Assembly (NCBI RefSeq): GCF_034009455.1
Contig: NZ_CP125380.1
Location: 3,857,501-3,921,500 of the forward strand
Reading direction: 5' to 3'
Source: Pseudomonas sp. P5_109
Lineage (GTDB): Bacteria; Pseudomonadota; Gammaproteobacteria; Pseudomonadales; Pseudomonadaceae
DNA length: 64,000 nucleotides
Below the pieces are notes generated by a model. It was not told where the DNA came from. It saw nothing but the letters and a program-made list of their open reading frames with translations, and ran no database searches. Every line of letters begins with the position of its first letter. The stretch's first letter is position 1. Shown here piece by piece: positions 40,126 to 50,600 of this stretch. Position numbers and translations under genes: made by a program.

Positions 40126-41043
40126 ATGAGCGTCAGCAGCACTTCCCCGGCCCTCAACCGTGCGCTGTTGCTCAGCCCGGTGGTTTTGACCCTGCTGGCC
40201 CTGATCGCCATTCCGTTGGGCATCATGGGCTACATCAGCCTGTTGCCGCGCAACGTCTATGGCGGCGTCGACTGGCAGGCCAACTGGCAATTGCAAAGCT
40301 ACGTGCAGCTGTTTTTCCAGGAAGGCTTCGACGGTGAACTGGAGTTGAACTGGGTCTACGCCCAAGCGTTGTTGCGCTCGGTGTTCCAGGCCGGTGGCAC
40401 CACGGTCCTGTGTTTCCTGTTCGGTTTCCCGGTGGCGTTGTGGATGTCGAGCCTGACACCGCGCCGACGCAACCTCATGGTATTGCTGATCACCATCCCG
40501 TTCTGGACCAACCTGCTGATCCGCAACTACGCCTGGCTGATCATCCTGCGCGAACACGGCTGGGTGGCCCAGAGCCTCAACGCGCTGTTCCCGCAGGCCG
40601 GTGGCATCACCCTGCTCTACAACGACTTCGCGGTCAGCGTCGGCCTGGTCTACAGCTTCCTGCCGTTCATGATCCTGCCGATCTACTCGACCCTGGAAAA
40701 ACTCGACTGGCGCCTGGTAGAGGCGGCCTACGACCTGGGCGCCAATCGCTGGCACGCGTTGCGCCGGATCATCCTGCCGCTGTCGATGCCAGGGGTAATT
40801 GCCGGTGCATTGCTAGTGTTCGTGCCGAGCCTGGGTGCCTTCATTACCCCGGCGATCCTCGGCGGCGGCAAGACGCTGATGATCGGCAACCTGATCCAGC
40901 AGCAATTCGGCACCGCGCGCAACTGGCCGCTGGGCAGTTCGCTGTCGTTCCTGTTGCTGGGGATCATGTTGCTGTCCCTGGTGCTGTACGCCCTCTATAG
41001 CCGCAAAGCCGCCAAGACCCAACGCCCAGGAGCCCAAGCATGA
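40126..41043 (+). CDS. Polyamine-type ABC importer permease (PotB-like)
   Basis: A 305-residue inner-membrane permease with about six transmembrane helices. The conserved EAA loop reads LVEAAYDLGANRWHALRRII, where the ATPase docks. The order ATPase-PotB-PotC-PotD is that of spermidine/putrescine importers. It begins one base after the ATPase stop and overlaps the next permease by four bases (ATGA), indicating one coupled transcript. Confidence 0.92.
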   Translation: MSVSSTSPALNRALLLSPVVLTLLALIAIPLGIMGYISLLPRNVYGGVDWQANWQLQSYVQLFFQEGFDGELELNWVYAQALLRSVFQAGGTTVLCFLFGFPVALWMSSLTPRRRNLMVLLITIPFWTNLLIRNYAWLIILREHGWVAQSLNALFPQAGGITLLYNDFAVSVGLVYSFLPFMILPIYSTLEKLDWRLVEAAYDLGANRWHALRRIILPLSMPGVIAGALLVFVPSLGAFITPAILGGGKTLMIGNLIQQQFGTARNWPLGSSLSFLLLGIMLLSLVLYALYSRKAAKTQRPGAQA

Positions 41044-41828
41044 TTGCCCTGCACCTGAAGAAACTGCCGCTGACCCGTGAAGTCAGCCTGCTGATCCTGG
41101 CCTATCTGTACCTGCCGATTTTCGTGCTCATTGCCTACAGCTTCAACGCCAACCGCTCGGCGACGGTGTGGACCGAGTTCTCGTTCGCCTGGTACGGACG
41201 CATCCTGGCCAACCCGTCGATCCAGACCGCCGCGCTGAACTCGATCATCGTTGCCAGCATCGCCACGGTCTGCGCCACGGCGATTGCCCTGCTCGCGGCG
41301 CTGGCAACGTACCGGCCGTTCTACGGACAGAAAATGGTCGAGGGCGGGATCAACCTGCCGCTGATCCTGCCGGAGATCGTCACGGCCGTGGCCACCCTGC
41401 TGCTGTTCATGGCGCTGGGGATCAAGCTCGGCCTGCTGACGGTGATCGTCGCCCACATCGGTTTCTGCATTCCCTTTGCCTACCTGCCGATTCGTGCGCG
41501 GCTCAATGACCTGGACAAGAGCCTGCTGGAAGCGGCGAACGATCTGTACGCCAATCCATGGCAGGTGTTTCGCCGGGTGACCTTGCCGTTGCTGTGGCCG
41601 GCGGTGCTGTCCGGTTCGGTGCTGGCATTCGTGGTCAGCCTCGACGATTTCATCATGACCTTCTTCGTCGCCGGGCCGGGTTCGACCACCCTGCCGGTGT
41701 ACATCTTCTCGGCGATCAAGGCCGGCGTGACGCCGGAGATCAACGCGATCTCGACCCTGATGCTGGTGATTTCCATCGTGCTGGTAGTACTGGCCTTCTG
41801 GCTGGGGCAGCGCGGCAAAAACCAATGA
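41040..41828 (+). CDS. Polyamine-type ABC importer permease (PotC-like)
   Basis: A 262-residue permease with six predicted helices, beginning MIALHLKKLPLTREVSLLIL. It has an EAA loop (LLEAANDLYANPWQVFRRV) that pairs with the PotB-like subunit. Its start overlaps the upstream permease, and the binding-protein gene starts 14 bases downstream. The C-terminal VSLDDFIMTFFVAGPGSTTL segment is typical of PotC/PotI. Confidence 0.92.
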   Translation: MIALHLKKLPLTREVSLLILAYLYLPIFVLIAYSFNANRSATVWTEFSFAWYGRILANPSIQTAALNSIIVASIATVCATAIALLAALATYRPFYGQKMVEGGINLPLILPEIVTAVATLLLFMALGIKLGLLTVIVAHIGFCIPFAYLPIRARLNDLDKSLLEAANDLYANPWQVFRRVTLPLLWPAVLSGSVLAFVVSLDDFIMTFFVAGPGSTTLPVYIFSAIKAGVTPEINAISTLMLVISIVLVVLAFWLGQRGKNQ

Positions 41829-41842
41829 TCCTGGAGCAAAGC

Positions 41843-42904
41843 ATGAAAACAAAAAGCATGTGTTTCGCTGTAGCCGGTCTGGCCCTGAGTTGCTTCACCG
41901 CAATCACTGCGTTCGGCGCTCAGGCCGCCGAGCCCAAGGAGCTGTTCTTCTACAACTGGACCGACTACTACCCGGTCGAGCTGCTGGCCAAGTTCGAAAA
42001 GGAGACCGGGATCAAGGTCACCATGGACGGCTACGACAGCAACGAAACCCTGCTGGCCAAGTTGCAGGCCGGCGGTGCGGCGTATGACGTGATCGTGCCG
42101 TCGCAATCGATCATGCGCACGCTGATCAACCAGGACCTGCTGCTGGAAATCGACGCCTCGGCCCTGCCCAACTTCCAGTACGTGAAATCGGCGTTCCGCG
42201 ACCCGAGCTTCGACCCGGGTCGCAAATTCTCGGCGCCGTACCTGTGGGGCACTACCGGCTTCTCCTATGACAGCGCGCGAGTGCCCGGCGGCAAGCTCGA
42301 CGACTCGTGGAAAGAGTTCTTCGAACCACGCAAGGAACTGCAAGGCCAACTCGCCGCCCTCGACACCTCCAGCAGCGTGATCAACGCCGCCAGCCATTAC
42401 CTTAATGTCGACGAGTGCAGCGAAAACCCGCAGGACGCCAAGCGCATCCTCGAACTGCTGCAAAAACAGAAACCCTTCCTGAAGATGTACAGCTCGGACA
42501 ACACCGTCGACCGCATGGCCTCCGGCGAGGTGATCATGATGCAGAACTGGAACGGCTCCACTGCCCGGGCCACCCTGCAGAAGAGCACCATCAAGTACGT
42601 GTATCCGAAGGAAGGCCTGGCGATGTTCCAGGACAACTTCGCCGTACCGAAAAGCGCGCCACACCCCGGCAACGCGAAGATCTTCATCGACTGGATGATG
42701 AAACCGGAAAACGCCGCCGCCGTCTCCAACGCCATCGCCTACGACAACGGCATCCAGAGCGACAAGCTGATCGACGCCAAGTGGCGAGTGATGGACGCCA
42801 TCAACATGCCCGACGAATTCGCCTCGCGCCTGCGCCCTGAGAAGGAGTGCAGCAACAAGGCACGCGAACTCCAGGACCGGATCTGGGCGAAGCTCAAGGG
42901 CTGA
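41843..42904 (+). CDS. Polyamine-type periplasmic binding protein (PotD-like)
   Basis: A 353-residue exported solute-binding protein. The signal peptide spans roughly residues 1-26 (SMCFAVAGLALSCFTAITAF, then AQAAEPKEL). The mature N-terminus ELFFYNWTDYY is typical of PotD/PotF. The start follows CTGGAGCAAAGC. Aromatic and acidic residues that would define polyamine binding cannot be matched without alignment, so the ligand is open. A REP inverted pair follows the stop and may protect the transporter part of the message. Confidence 0.92.
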   Translation: MKTKSMCFAVAGLALSCFTAITAFGAQAAEPKELFFYNWTDYYPVELLAKFEKETGIKVTMDGYDSNETLLAKLQAGGAAYDVIVPSQSIMRTLINQDLLLEIDASALPNFQYVKSAFRDPSFDPGRKFSAPYLWGTTGFSYDSARVPGGKLDDSWKEFFEPRKELQGQLAALDTSSSVINAASHYLNVDECSENPQDAKRILELLQKQKPFLKMYSSDNTVDRMASGEVIMMQNWNGSTARATLQKSTIKYVYPKEGLAMFQDNFAVPKSAPHPGNAKIFIDWMMKPENAAAVSNAIAYDNGIQSDKLIDAKWRVMDAINMPDEFASRLRPEKECSNKARELQDRIWAKLKG

Positions 42905-42923
42905 TCCGAGACCGAGTCGCGGC

Positions 42924-42990
42924 CTTCGCGAGCAAGCCCGCTCCCACATTTGAAATGCATTCCATTGTGGGAGCGGGCTTGCTCGCGAAG
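42924..42990. repeat. REP inverted pair (GTGGGAGCGGGCTTGCTCGC family)
   Basis: A right-arm copy (CGCGAGCAAGCCCGCTCCCA) followed 17 bases later by a left-arm copy. It stands inside the catabolic operon, between the binding-protein and amidohydrolase genes. Confidence 0.85.
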
Positions 42991-43029
42991 AGGCCAACAC
43001 AGACACCAGAGAATTCATTGAGGTTACTC

Positions 43030-44226
43030 ATGACCCAACCCCGCTGGCTGCGCAACGTGCGCCCCTACGGCTCTACCGCCGAAGACCTGCTGATCGAAAA
43101 CGGTCGCTTCACCCAACGCCGCCCCGCCTCGACCACCGAGCTGCTCCCCACCGACATCGACGGCCAGAACCATCTGCTCACCCCGCCACTGGTGGAAAGC
43201 CACGTGCACCTGGACAAAACCCTCTGGGGCCAGCCCTGGCGCCCCAACAGCGCCGGCCCGACCCTCAAGGACTACATCGCCAACGAACGGCGCATCCTGC
43301 GTGAAGTCACCACCCCGATTGCGCAACGCGCCGGCGCCCTGCTGGAAAACTGCATCGCCCGTGGCTCGCTGACCATGCGTTGCCACGTCGACATCGACCC
43401 GGAGTTCGGCCTGCGCCATGTCGAGGCCATGCAGCAACTGCGCGAACACTACCGCGACCTGATCGACCTGCAACTGGTGGTGTTCCCGCAGACCGGCCTG
43501 ATCAGTCGCCCCGGCACCGCCGAACTGATGCGCGAAGCCATGGCCCTGGGCGTGGAGAACGTCGGCGGCCTGGACCCGTGCGGCATCGACAACGACCCGA
43601 TTGCGCAACTGGATTTCGTGTTCAAACTGGCCAGCGAATTCGACCGTGGCGTCGACATCCACCTGCACGACAAGGGTGAACTGGGCCTGTGGCAGATCGC
43701 CCTGATCGCGGACTACACCGAGCGTTTCGGCCGCCAAGGCCGGGTGATGATCAGCCATGCCTACTGCCTGGGGATGCTGCCATGGAGCCAGGTCAAACCG
43801 GTGGCCGAGCGCCTGGCAGCGCTGGGCATTTCGCTGATGAGTTCGGCCCCGGCCGATTGCGCGGTGCCGCCGTTCCTGGCCCTGCGCGAAACCGGCGTGA
43901 ATGTGTGCCTGGGTTCGGACGGCATACGTGATGCCTGGTCGCCCATGGGCAACGGCGACATGCTCGAACGGGCGATGCTGCTGGCGTTCCGCTTCGACCT
44001 GAACAAGGACGAAGAACTGGCGGCGGCGTTCGCGGCGGCGACCGTCAACGGCGCCCAGGCGCTGGGTTGCCAAGCCAATCGCGTGGAAATCGGCCAGCCG
44101 GCGGACTTCCTGCTGATGCCAGTGCAAACCCTGGGTGAGGCAGTCGTCTCGCGGCCACAGCGCCAGGTCTATCGCGCGGGCCAATTGATCGCCGCGGGTG
44201 GTCGTCTGCTGGACAGCCGCCTGTGA
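43030..44226 (+). CDS. Amidohydrolase, cytosine deaminase-like
   Basis: A 398-residue metal-dependent hydrolase of the amidohydrolase superfamily. Metal-site motifs are ESHVHLDKT (first HxH), RCHVDIDPEFG, VDIHLHDKGE, SHAYCLG and the aspartate in GSDGIRDAW. This set is closest to cytosine/isoguanine deaminases and related N-heterocycle hydrolases. The ATG at 43030 was chosen: the open frame further upstream runs through the REP pair. It overlaps the second amidohydrolase by GTGA. The likely reaction is deamination or opening of a cyclic nitrogen compound brought in by the upstream importer. The substrate is unproven. Confidence 0.85.
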   Translation: MTQPRWLRNVRPYGSTAEDLLIENGRFTQRRPASTTELLPTDIDGQNHLLTPPLVESHVHLDKTLWGQPWRPNSAGPTLKDYIANERRILREVTTPIAQRAGALLENCIARGSLTMRCHVDIDPEFGLRHVEAMQQLREHYRDLIDLQLVVFPQTGLISRPGTAELMREAMALGVENVGGLDPCGIDNDPIAQLDFVFKLASEFDRGVDIHLHDKGELGLWQIALIADYTERFGRQGRVMISHAYCLGMLPWSQVKPVAERLAALGISLMSSAPADCAVPPFLALRETGVNVCLGSDGIRDAWSPMGNGDMLERAMLLAFRFDLNKDEELAAAFAAATVNGAQALGCQANRVEIGQPADFLLMPVQTLGEAVVSRPQRQVYRAGQLIAAGGRLLDSRL

Positions 44227-45710
44227 AGCGCATTGGCTTGCGAGCCAGTTGCGTGGTCGGCTTCGACGGCACCCGGCATGTGCTGTGGCGCGACGGCGAA
44301 GTGGTGTTCGCAGGCTCGCGCATTGAGTTTGTCGGGCGCGGTTATCCGGGGCCAGTGGATCAATGGATCGATTACGGCAATGCGCTGATCGGCCCCGGCT
44401 TCATCGATCTGGATGCCCTCGGCGATCTCGACTCCACGGTGCTGACCCTGGACAACGGCGACGAGCGCGACATGGGCCGGATGTGGTCGGCGCAATATCT
44501 GGCGCGTGGATCGCGGGAAACCTACACCCCCGAAGAAGAAATCTTCAAATACCGCTACGCCTTCACGCAACTGATCCGCAACGGCATCACCACGGCCATG
44601 CCGATCACCTCGGTGTACTACCGCGAGTGGGCCGAGACCTACGACGAATTTGCGGCAGTAGCCGGTGTGGCAGCCGAACTCGGGCTGCGCACTTACCTCG
44701 GTCCCTGCTACATGAGCGGCATGAGTTACTGGCGCGCCGATGGCACCCTGGCGCACCACTGGGACGAAACCCGGGGCATGGCCGGACTCGATGCCGCCGA
44801 ACGGTTTTTCCACGATTTCGACGGTGCGAGCAACGGCCTGATTCGCGCTGCGCTGCTGCCCGATCGCATCCAGACCTGCACCCCGGCGCTGCTGCAACGC
44901 ACCGCTGCCCTGAGTCGGGAACTGAATGCGCCGGTGCGTCTGCATTGCTGTCAGGGCCAGGGTGAAGTGGCGATGGTCGAGCAACTGCGCGGCACCTCGC
45001 CACTGGGCTGGTTGCAGCAGCTTGAGCTTTTGACCCCGCGCAGCCTGTTGCCCCATGGCATTTACACCCGCGGCGATGACGACCTGCAACGCGTGGTCGA
45101 TGGCGGCGCCAGCCTGGTGCATTGCCCCGTGGTGTTTGCCCGGGATGGCGAGGCGCTGAACTCGTTCGGACGCTATCGGGCCAAGGGCATCAACTTCGCC
45201 CTGGGCACCGACACCTGGCCGGCGGACTTGCTGGACAACATGCGCCAGGGCCTGAACATCGCTCGCCTCATGGAGGGCGGTAACGACCTGACCAGCACAC
45301 TGGATATGTACAACGCTGCGACCCTGGGCGGTGCCAAGGCATTGGGCCGCGACGATATCGGTCGCCTCGCGCCTGGCTGCAAGGCCGACATCACGGTGTT
45401 CAACCTGCGCGGGATGCACCTGGGACCGCTGTTCGATCCGCTGAAAAACCTGGTGCTGGCCGGGCGCGGTGATGACTGCATCGCCAGCTACATCGACGGC
45501 CGTTGCGTGATGCAGGACGGTCAGGTCGAAAACGTCGACTACCCCGCCCTGCAACGCCAGGCCCAACGCCAATTCGAAAAACTGATGCGCAGCCACAGCG
45601 ACCGGGCCTTCGGCCAGCCGGACTGGAAAAGCCTGTTCCAACCGGCCATCCCGTTTGCCGACGGCTACAGCGCAGACACACCACTGAGTACGATTGACCC
45701 TCTCCTTTAG
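44223..45710 (+). CDS. Amidohydrolase-family protein lacking the N-terminal HxH motif
   Basis: A 495-residue protein with the amidohydrolase/chlorohydrolase fold: an N-terminal composite sheet, then GPGFIDLDALGDLD where active members usually have GFIDxHxH. Later motifs are retained: RLHCCQGQGE, LLPHGIYTRGDDD, LVHCPVVFARDG and LGTDTWPADLL. The missing first histidine pair implies an altered metal site or a non-hydrolytic role, although relatives with this GFIDLDALxDLD form are known in the family. The GTG start overlaps the stop of the first amidohydrolase, so the two are made together. Confidence 0.82.
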   Translation: MKRIGLRASCVVGFDGTRHVLWRDGEVVFAGSRIEFVGRGYPGPVDQWIDYGNALIGPGFIDLDALGDLDSTVLTLDNGDERDMGRMWSAQYLARGSRETYTPEEEIFKYRYAFTQLIRNGITTAMPITSVYYREWAETYDEFAAVAGVAAELGLRTYLGPCYMSGMSYWRADGTLAHHWDETRGMAGLDAAERFFHDFDGASNGLIRAALLPDRIQTCTPALLQRTAALSRELNAPVRLHCCQGQGEVAMVEQLRGTSPLGWLQQLELLTPRSLLPHGIYTRGDDDLQRVVDGGASLVHCPVVFARDGEALNSFGRYRAKGINFALGTDTWPADLLDNMRQGLNIARLMEGGNDLTSTLDMYNAATLGGAKALGRDDIGRLAPGCKADITVFNLRGMHLGPLFDPLKNLVLAGRGDDCIASYIDGRCVMQDGQVENVDYPALQRQAQRQFEKLMRSHSDRAFGQPDWKSLFQPAIPFADGYSADTPLSTIDPLL

Positions 45711-45722
45711 GGAATTCTGCCT

Positions 45723-46385
45723 ATGCAAAGCTTCGACTTCAGCACACTGAGCCCACGGGACAAATACAAGATTCTGATCGGCAGCGTCGTGCCACGGCCG
45801 ATTGCCCTGGTCACCACCGTCGACGGCGAAGGCCGGATCAACGCGGCGCCATTCAGCTTTTTCAATGCACTGTCGGCCGACCCGCCCATCCTCGCCCTGG
45901 GCGTGGAAAACTACGGCGACCAAAGCCCCAAGGACACCACCCGCAACATTCAACTCAGCCAGGAATTCACCGTGAACATCGTCAGCGATGCACTGGTGGA
46001 AGCCATGAACGTCTGCGCCGTGCCCTTCGCCCCCGGCTTCGACGAGTTGACCGCCGCCGGCCTCACCGCCATCCCCGGCACCACGGTCAAATGCCCGCGC
46101 ATCGGCGAAGCTCCGGTGGCGCTGGAGTGCCGGCGGATGATGGCGCTGTCCATCGGCCAATCCCGGGAGATTATCTTTGGTGAAGTGCTGATGGCTCATG
46201 TGCGGGACGAATTGATCGACCCGAAAACCCTGTACATCGATCAATTGCGCCTGGATGCGATCGGACGCATGGGCGGGCATGGTTATGCGCGCACACGGGA
46301 TTACTTCGATTTGCCGACACGCTCGTTGCAAGCGTGGACGGAAGCGCCAGGGGGTGGGGAGCGGTTTTGGCCGCTGAGCAAATAA
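45723..46385 (+). CDS. Flavin reductase-like domain protein
   Basis: A 220-residue protein of the flavin reductase-like (DIM6/NTAB) split-barrel family. It has IGSVVPRPIALVTTVDGEGR, INAAPFSFFNALSADPPILA, a DTTRNI motif and the C-terminal IGRMGGHGYARTRDYFDLP. Members bind FMN and either supply reduced flavin or act directly on substrates. It starts 12 bases after the amidohydrolase and probably ends the operon. The combination suggests an oxidative step on the imported compound, though no monooxygenase is linked. Confidence 0.87.
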   Translation: MQSFDFSTLSPRDKYKILIGSVVPRPIALVTTVDGEGRINAAPFSFFNALSADPPILALGVENYGDQSPKDTTRNIQLSQEFTVNIVSDALVEAMNVCAVPFAPGFDELTAAGLTAIPGTTVKCPRIGEAPVALECRRMMALSIGQSREIIFGEVLMAHVRDELIDPKTLYIDQLRLDAIGRMGGHGYARTRDYFDLPTRSLQAWTEAPGGGERFWPLSK

Positions 46386-46403
46386 CAGGCATTAACAAAA
46401 ACC

Positions 46404-46536
46404 CTGTGGGAGCGGCTTTTGTGGCGAGGGGGCTTGCCCCCGTTGGGCTGCGGAGCAGCCCCCAAACCAATCACCGCAATAATTTCAGGCACGCTGCATT
46501 CACCGATTTTACGACGGCTTCGCCGCCGAACGGGGT
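46404..46536. repeat. Degenerate composite REP element
   Basis: A GTGGGAGCGGCTTTT fragment runs into a full GTGGCGAGGGGGCTTGCCCC arm. The right arm is broken after CGCCGCCGAACGGGG. It looks like one REP family inserted into or recombined with another. The following 160 bp to the hydrolase start show no further recognisable feature. Confidence 0.65.
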
Positions 46537-46701
46537 GGTGCGGCATGCTTACTCTGAAACCTGAGGTCGTACATTTCCCGGTTGCCAGTATTGTTGCCAC
46601 GCCATCTTCAACATCAAATCGACCTTTCTTGCTGCGCAGCTCATCGATCCATTCGTTGGCAAGACAAAACAACCGATCAGCGTAATCAGGACGTTAATGA
46701 C

Positions 46702-47688
46702 ATGGATATCCGTCAGCGATTTTCCCTTTTCCATACCATTCGAAGCAGCAGGTACATCCTTCTGTTCACCGTGATACTCATCCTTGCAACACTCCCGTTT
46801 TCGGGCACCGCACACTCAACCCCCGCGGATATCAACCCGACAGCAAAGTCCTCCCTGCAGACCAGGTCAATCCAGGCAGGCGACACGACCTGGTCGTATT
46901 ACGAGGGCGAAAAAAACGGTCCGGTCCTGTTGCTTGTGCATGGCTTTTCTTCAAACAAGGAAGTCTGGCGCCCACTGGGCGAAGACCTCGGCGCACGCTT
47001 TCACGTGGTCATTCCCGACCTTCCCGGCTGGGGTGATTCGACGCGCCTTGCAGGCGGAAGTTATGACATTGATGCACAAGCGGCACGGCTCAATGATTTT
47101 TTGCTTGCGCTCGACCTGCGTGAAATCAATCTGGTGGGCCACTCCATGGGCGGTGCCATTGCCGGAGTGTTTGCAGCCGAGCGACCGGAGCGTATTGCTC
47201 GCCTGGTGCTGATCAGCCCGCTGGGATTGAGCTTTGCCGAAAACGATTTCATCCGGGCGCTGAATGCGGGTGACAACCCGTTTATCTACGATGACCGTGT
47301 GGGCGTCGAGCGCACTGCCCGACTTGTCTATCTCGATCCTCCCGAAATGTCCGATCAAGAGGTAGAAAATGCCATTGCAGGCAATCGGCACCAGCGCAGC
47401 TTTATCGAGTCCACCCTGGCGCAGATCCGCCCGCCGTCCCAATGGCTCGCGCTGGACCATCGACTGGCGCAGCTCACCATGCCGGTACTTGGCATCGGTT
47501 GCCGCGAGGATAAGGTGATCGATATCTCCGCCCTGGAGACAATGCAAAACGGTCTGCCCGATGGCCGGGTCGAAAAGGCTGTCACCCTTGAAGGTTGCAA
47601 CCACTTGCCCATGCTCGAACGTCCTGTGGCAACGGGGCAGCTACTCAGCGACTTTGCTGCCGGCACTCAACCACCCGAAGCCCTGTGA
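46702..47688 (+). CDS. Alpha/beta hydrolase, secreted or membrane-anchored lipase-like
   Basis: A 328-residue hydrolase with an N-terminal hydrophobic segment (YILLFTVILILATLPF, residues ~19-34), which is a signal peptide or anchor. The alpha/beta-hydrolase core shows the oxyanion region LLLVHGFSSNKEVW, the nucleophile elbow VGHSMGGA, and a likely catalytic histidine in EGCNHLPM. CAGGACGTTAATGAC precedes the chosen ATG. It resembles monoacylglycerol lipase/esterase relatives. The substrate is unknown. It converges with the dnaE2 gene, one base between stops. Confidence 0.83.
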   Translation: MDIRQRFSLFHTIRSSRYILLFTVILILATLPFSGTAHSTPADINPTAKSSLQTRSIQAGDTTWSYYEGEKNGPVLLLVHGFSSNKEVWRPLGEDLGARFHVVIPDLPGWGDSTRLAGGSYDIDAQAARLNDFLLALDLREINLVGHSMGGAIAGVFAAERPERIARLVLISPLGLSFAENDFIRALNAGDNPFIYDDRVGVERTARLVYLDPPEMSDQEVENAIAGNRHQRSFIESTLAQIRPPSQWLALDHRLAQLTMPVLGIGCREDKVIDISALETMQNGLPDGRVEKAVTLEGCNHLPMLERPVATGQLLSDFAAGTQPPEAL

Positions 47689-47689
47689 C

Positions 47690-50600
47690 TCAATGAAAGT
47701 CCCGGCTCCGTACGTTGATCCCATCGAGCAATGAACTCAGGTCACTCAAGCGTCCGGCAATCAGATGCCGGACCTCACCCTCCTTCTCCCAGCGCCCATC
47801 GACCTTGAGCAACTGCGAGCCGACCAGCACCTTGCGCTGCCGTTCGGCAAGGTCACGCCACACCACCACGTTGACGTTTCCGAACTCGTCCTCAAGGGTG
47901 ACGAACGTCACGCCGCTGGCGGTGGCCGGGCGTTGTCGGCCGGTGACCAGGCCGGCGACGCTGACCGGCCGACCATGTTCGACGTCCAGCAACGCCTTCG
48001 AACTGCGGCAGCGTCGCGCCGTCAACTCAGCGCGCAACAGGGCCAACGGATGCGGCCCGAGGGTGGTGCCGACACTGGCGTAATCAGCTTGCAGGTCCTC
48101 GCCCACGGTGGGCTTGGGCAACGCCACCACGTCCTCTTCCTGGCTTGGCAGGCCGGCAAACAGACCCAGCTGCTTTTGTACCCCGGCCACCTCCCAGCGT
48201 GCCCGGTGCCGGTCGCCGGCCAGGCCTCGCAGCGCACCGGCATCGGCCAGCTGCTCCTGGGCGCGGGCATCGAGTCGCGCCCGTTCGCCAAGGTCGGCGA
48301 TGTCGGCAAACGCGCCTTTGGAACGGGCCACCTCTATGCGTCGGGCATCGTCCTCGCGAAAGCCCTTGATCATGCGCAGCCCCAAGCGAATCGCCGGTTG
48401 CGCAGCGGCGATCGGTTCCAGGCTGCAATCCCAGTCACTGGCGCGCACGTCCACCGGGCGAACCTGCAAATGATGACGCCGCACGTCCTGCAGAATCTGG
48501 TCCGGGCTGTAGAACCCCATCGGCCAACTGTTGATCAGCGCACAGGCGAAGGCCGCCGGTTCGTGGCATTTCAACCAGCAACTGGCGTAGGTCAGCAAGG
48601 CAAAACTGGCCGCGTGGGACTCAGGAAAACCGTAGCTGCCAAAACCCTTGATCTGCTCGAAGATCTGCGCGGCGAATTCGGCGGTGTAGCCGTTTTTCTT
48701 CATCCCGGCGGCCAACCGTTCCTTGTGCGGTTCGAGCCCGCCGTGGCGTTTCCACGCAGCCATGGAGCGGCGTAGCTGGTCGGCCTCGCCGGGGCTGTAG
48801 TCGGCGGCGACGATGGCGATCTGCATGACCTGCTCCTGAAACAGCGGCACGCCGAGGGTGCGCTTGAGTACCACCTCCAGTTCCGGTGACGGATACACCT
48901 CCGGTTCTTCCTTGTTCCGTCGTCGCAGGTACGGATGCACCATGCCGCCCTGGATCGGTCCCGGTCGAACGATGGCGACCTCGATCACCAGATCGTAAAA
49001 CGTCTTTGGCCTGAGCCTCGGCAACATCGACATCTGCGCCCGGGATTCGATCTGGAACACGCCGATGGTGTCGGCCCGACCGATCATTTCGTAGGTGGCC
49101 GCGTCTTCGGACGGGATGGTCGCCAGGCTCAGGTCCAGGCCCCGGTGCCGGCGCAGCAGATCGAAACATCGGCGAATCGCGCTGAGCATGCCCAGCGCCA
49201 GGATATCGACCTTGAGCAGGCCCACTGCGTCGAGGTCATCCTTGTCCCACTGGATGATGGTGCGCTCGGCCATGGCGGCATTCTCCACCGGCACCAGACT
49301 GTCCAGCGGTTGCTCGGAAATCACGAAACCGCCGGGGTGCTGGGACAAATGCCGGGGGAAGCCGATCAACTGCCCCGTCAGGCTCAGCACCCGGTGCAGC
49401 ACCGGGCTCTGCGGGTCAAAACCACCTTCACGCAGGCGTTCAACGGGGGGTGTTTCATCGCTCCAGTGACCGCAACAATCGGCCAGGGCATTGATCTGGT
49501 CCGGCGGCAAGCCCAGTGCCTTGGCCACATCCCGTACCGCACCGGCGGCGTGGTAAGTGCTGACCACCGCCGTCAACGCGGCCCGGGCCCGGCCATAACG
49601 CTGGAACACGTACTGCAAGACCTCCTCGCGGCGCTCGTGCTCGAAATCGACGTCGATGTCCGGCGGTTCGTTACGTTCTTTGGACAGAAAGCGCTCGAAC
49701 AGCAACGTGGTGCGATCCGGATCGATTTCGGTGATCCCCAGGGCGAAGCACACGGCCGAGTTGGCGGCAGAACCACGACCCTGACAAAGAATCTGTTGTT
49801 GGCGGGCAAAGCGGACGATGTCGTGGACCGTCAGGAAATAGCTTTCATAGCCCAGTTCCTCGATCAGTTGCAGCTCCTTGTCGATCTGCACCAGCACTTC
49901 GCTTTTCGGCCCTTTTGGCCAGCGCCACTCGATGCCTTCCTCGGTCAAATGACGCAGCCACGAGGAGGCCGAGTGCCCTTGCGGCACCAGCTCACGGGGA
50001 TATTGATAACGCAACTGGCCAAGATCAAAGGTGCAACGCCGGGCGATATTCAGTGTTTCTGCCAGCAAGGCTGGCGGATAAAGCGCCTGCAGCACGTCGA
50101 GGCTGCGCAGATGGCGTTCGCCGTTGGGGTGCAGGCGTAATCCGGCATCGGCCACCGGCAGGTGATGACGGATCGCGGTCATGGTGTCCTGCAAGGCGCG
50201 TCGGCCCCGGGCGTGCATGTGCACATCGCCACTGGCCACGGCCGTTATGCGCAATTCCCTGGCCAGGGTCAGCAGATCGTCCAGGCGCCTGGCATCGTCC
50301 TGACCGCGGTGCAATTGCACCGCCAGCCACAGGCGCTCGGCGAAGACCTGCTTGAGCCAGCGGCCCTGTTCAAAGGCATCGACAGCGTCCGGCACCCACA
50401 ACGCCAATAACCCCGGCAAAGGTTCGCTGAAGTCTTCACGCAGCACCTGATACTGGCCTTTCTGCGTGCGACGCCGGGCACGGGTAATCAATCTGCACAG
50501 CACCTGATAGCCCTCGAGACTCTCCACCAGCAGCACCAGTTTCGGGCCGTTCTCGATGCGTATTTCACTGCCGATGATCAGCGGCAACTCCACGGACTTC

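Noticed and set aside
44169..46331. 720-residue minus-strand open frame
   Set aside because: Antisense to the second amidohydrolase and the flavin reductase gene, which overlap properly with neighbours.
46549..46815. 88-residue minus-strand ORF upstream of the hydrolase
   Set aside because: It overlaps the supported start of the hydrolase on the other strand and shows no family features or ribosome-binding site.
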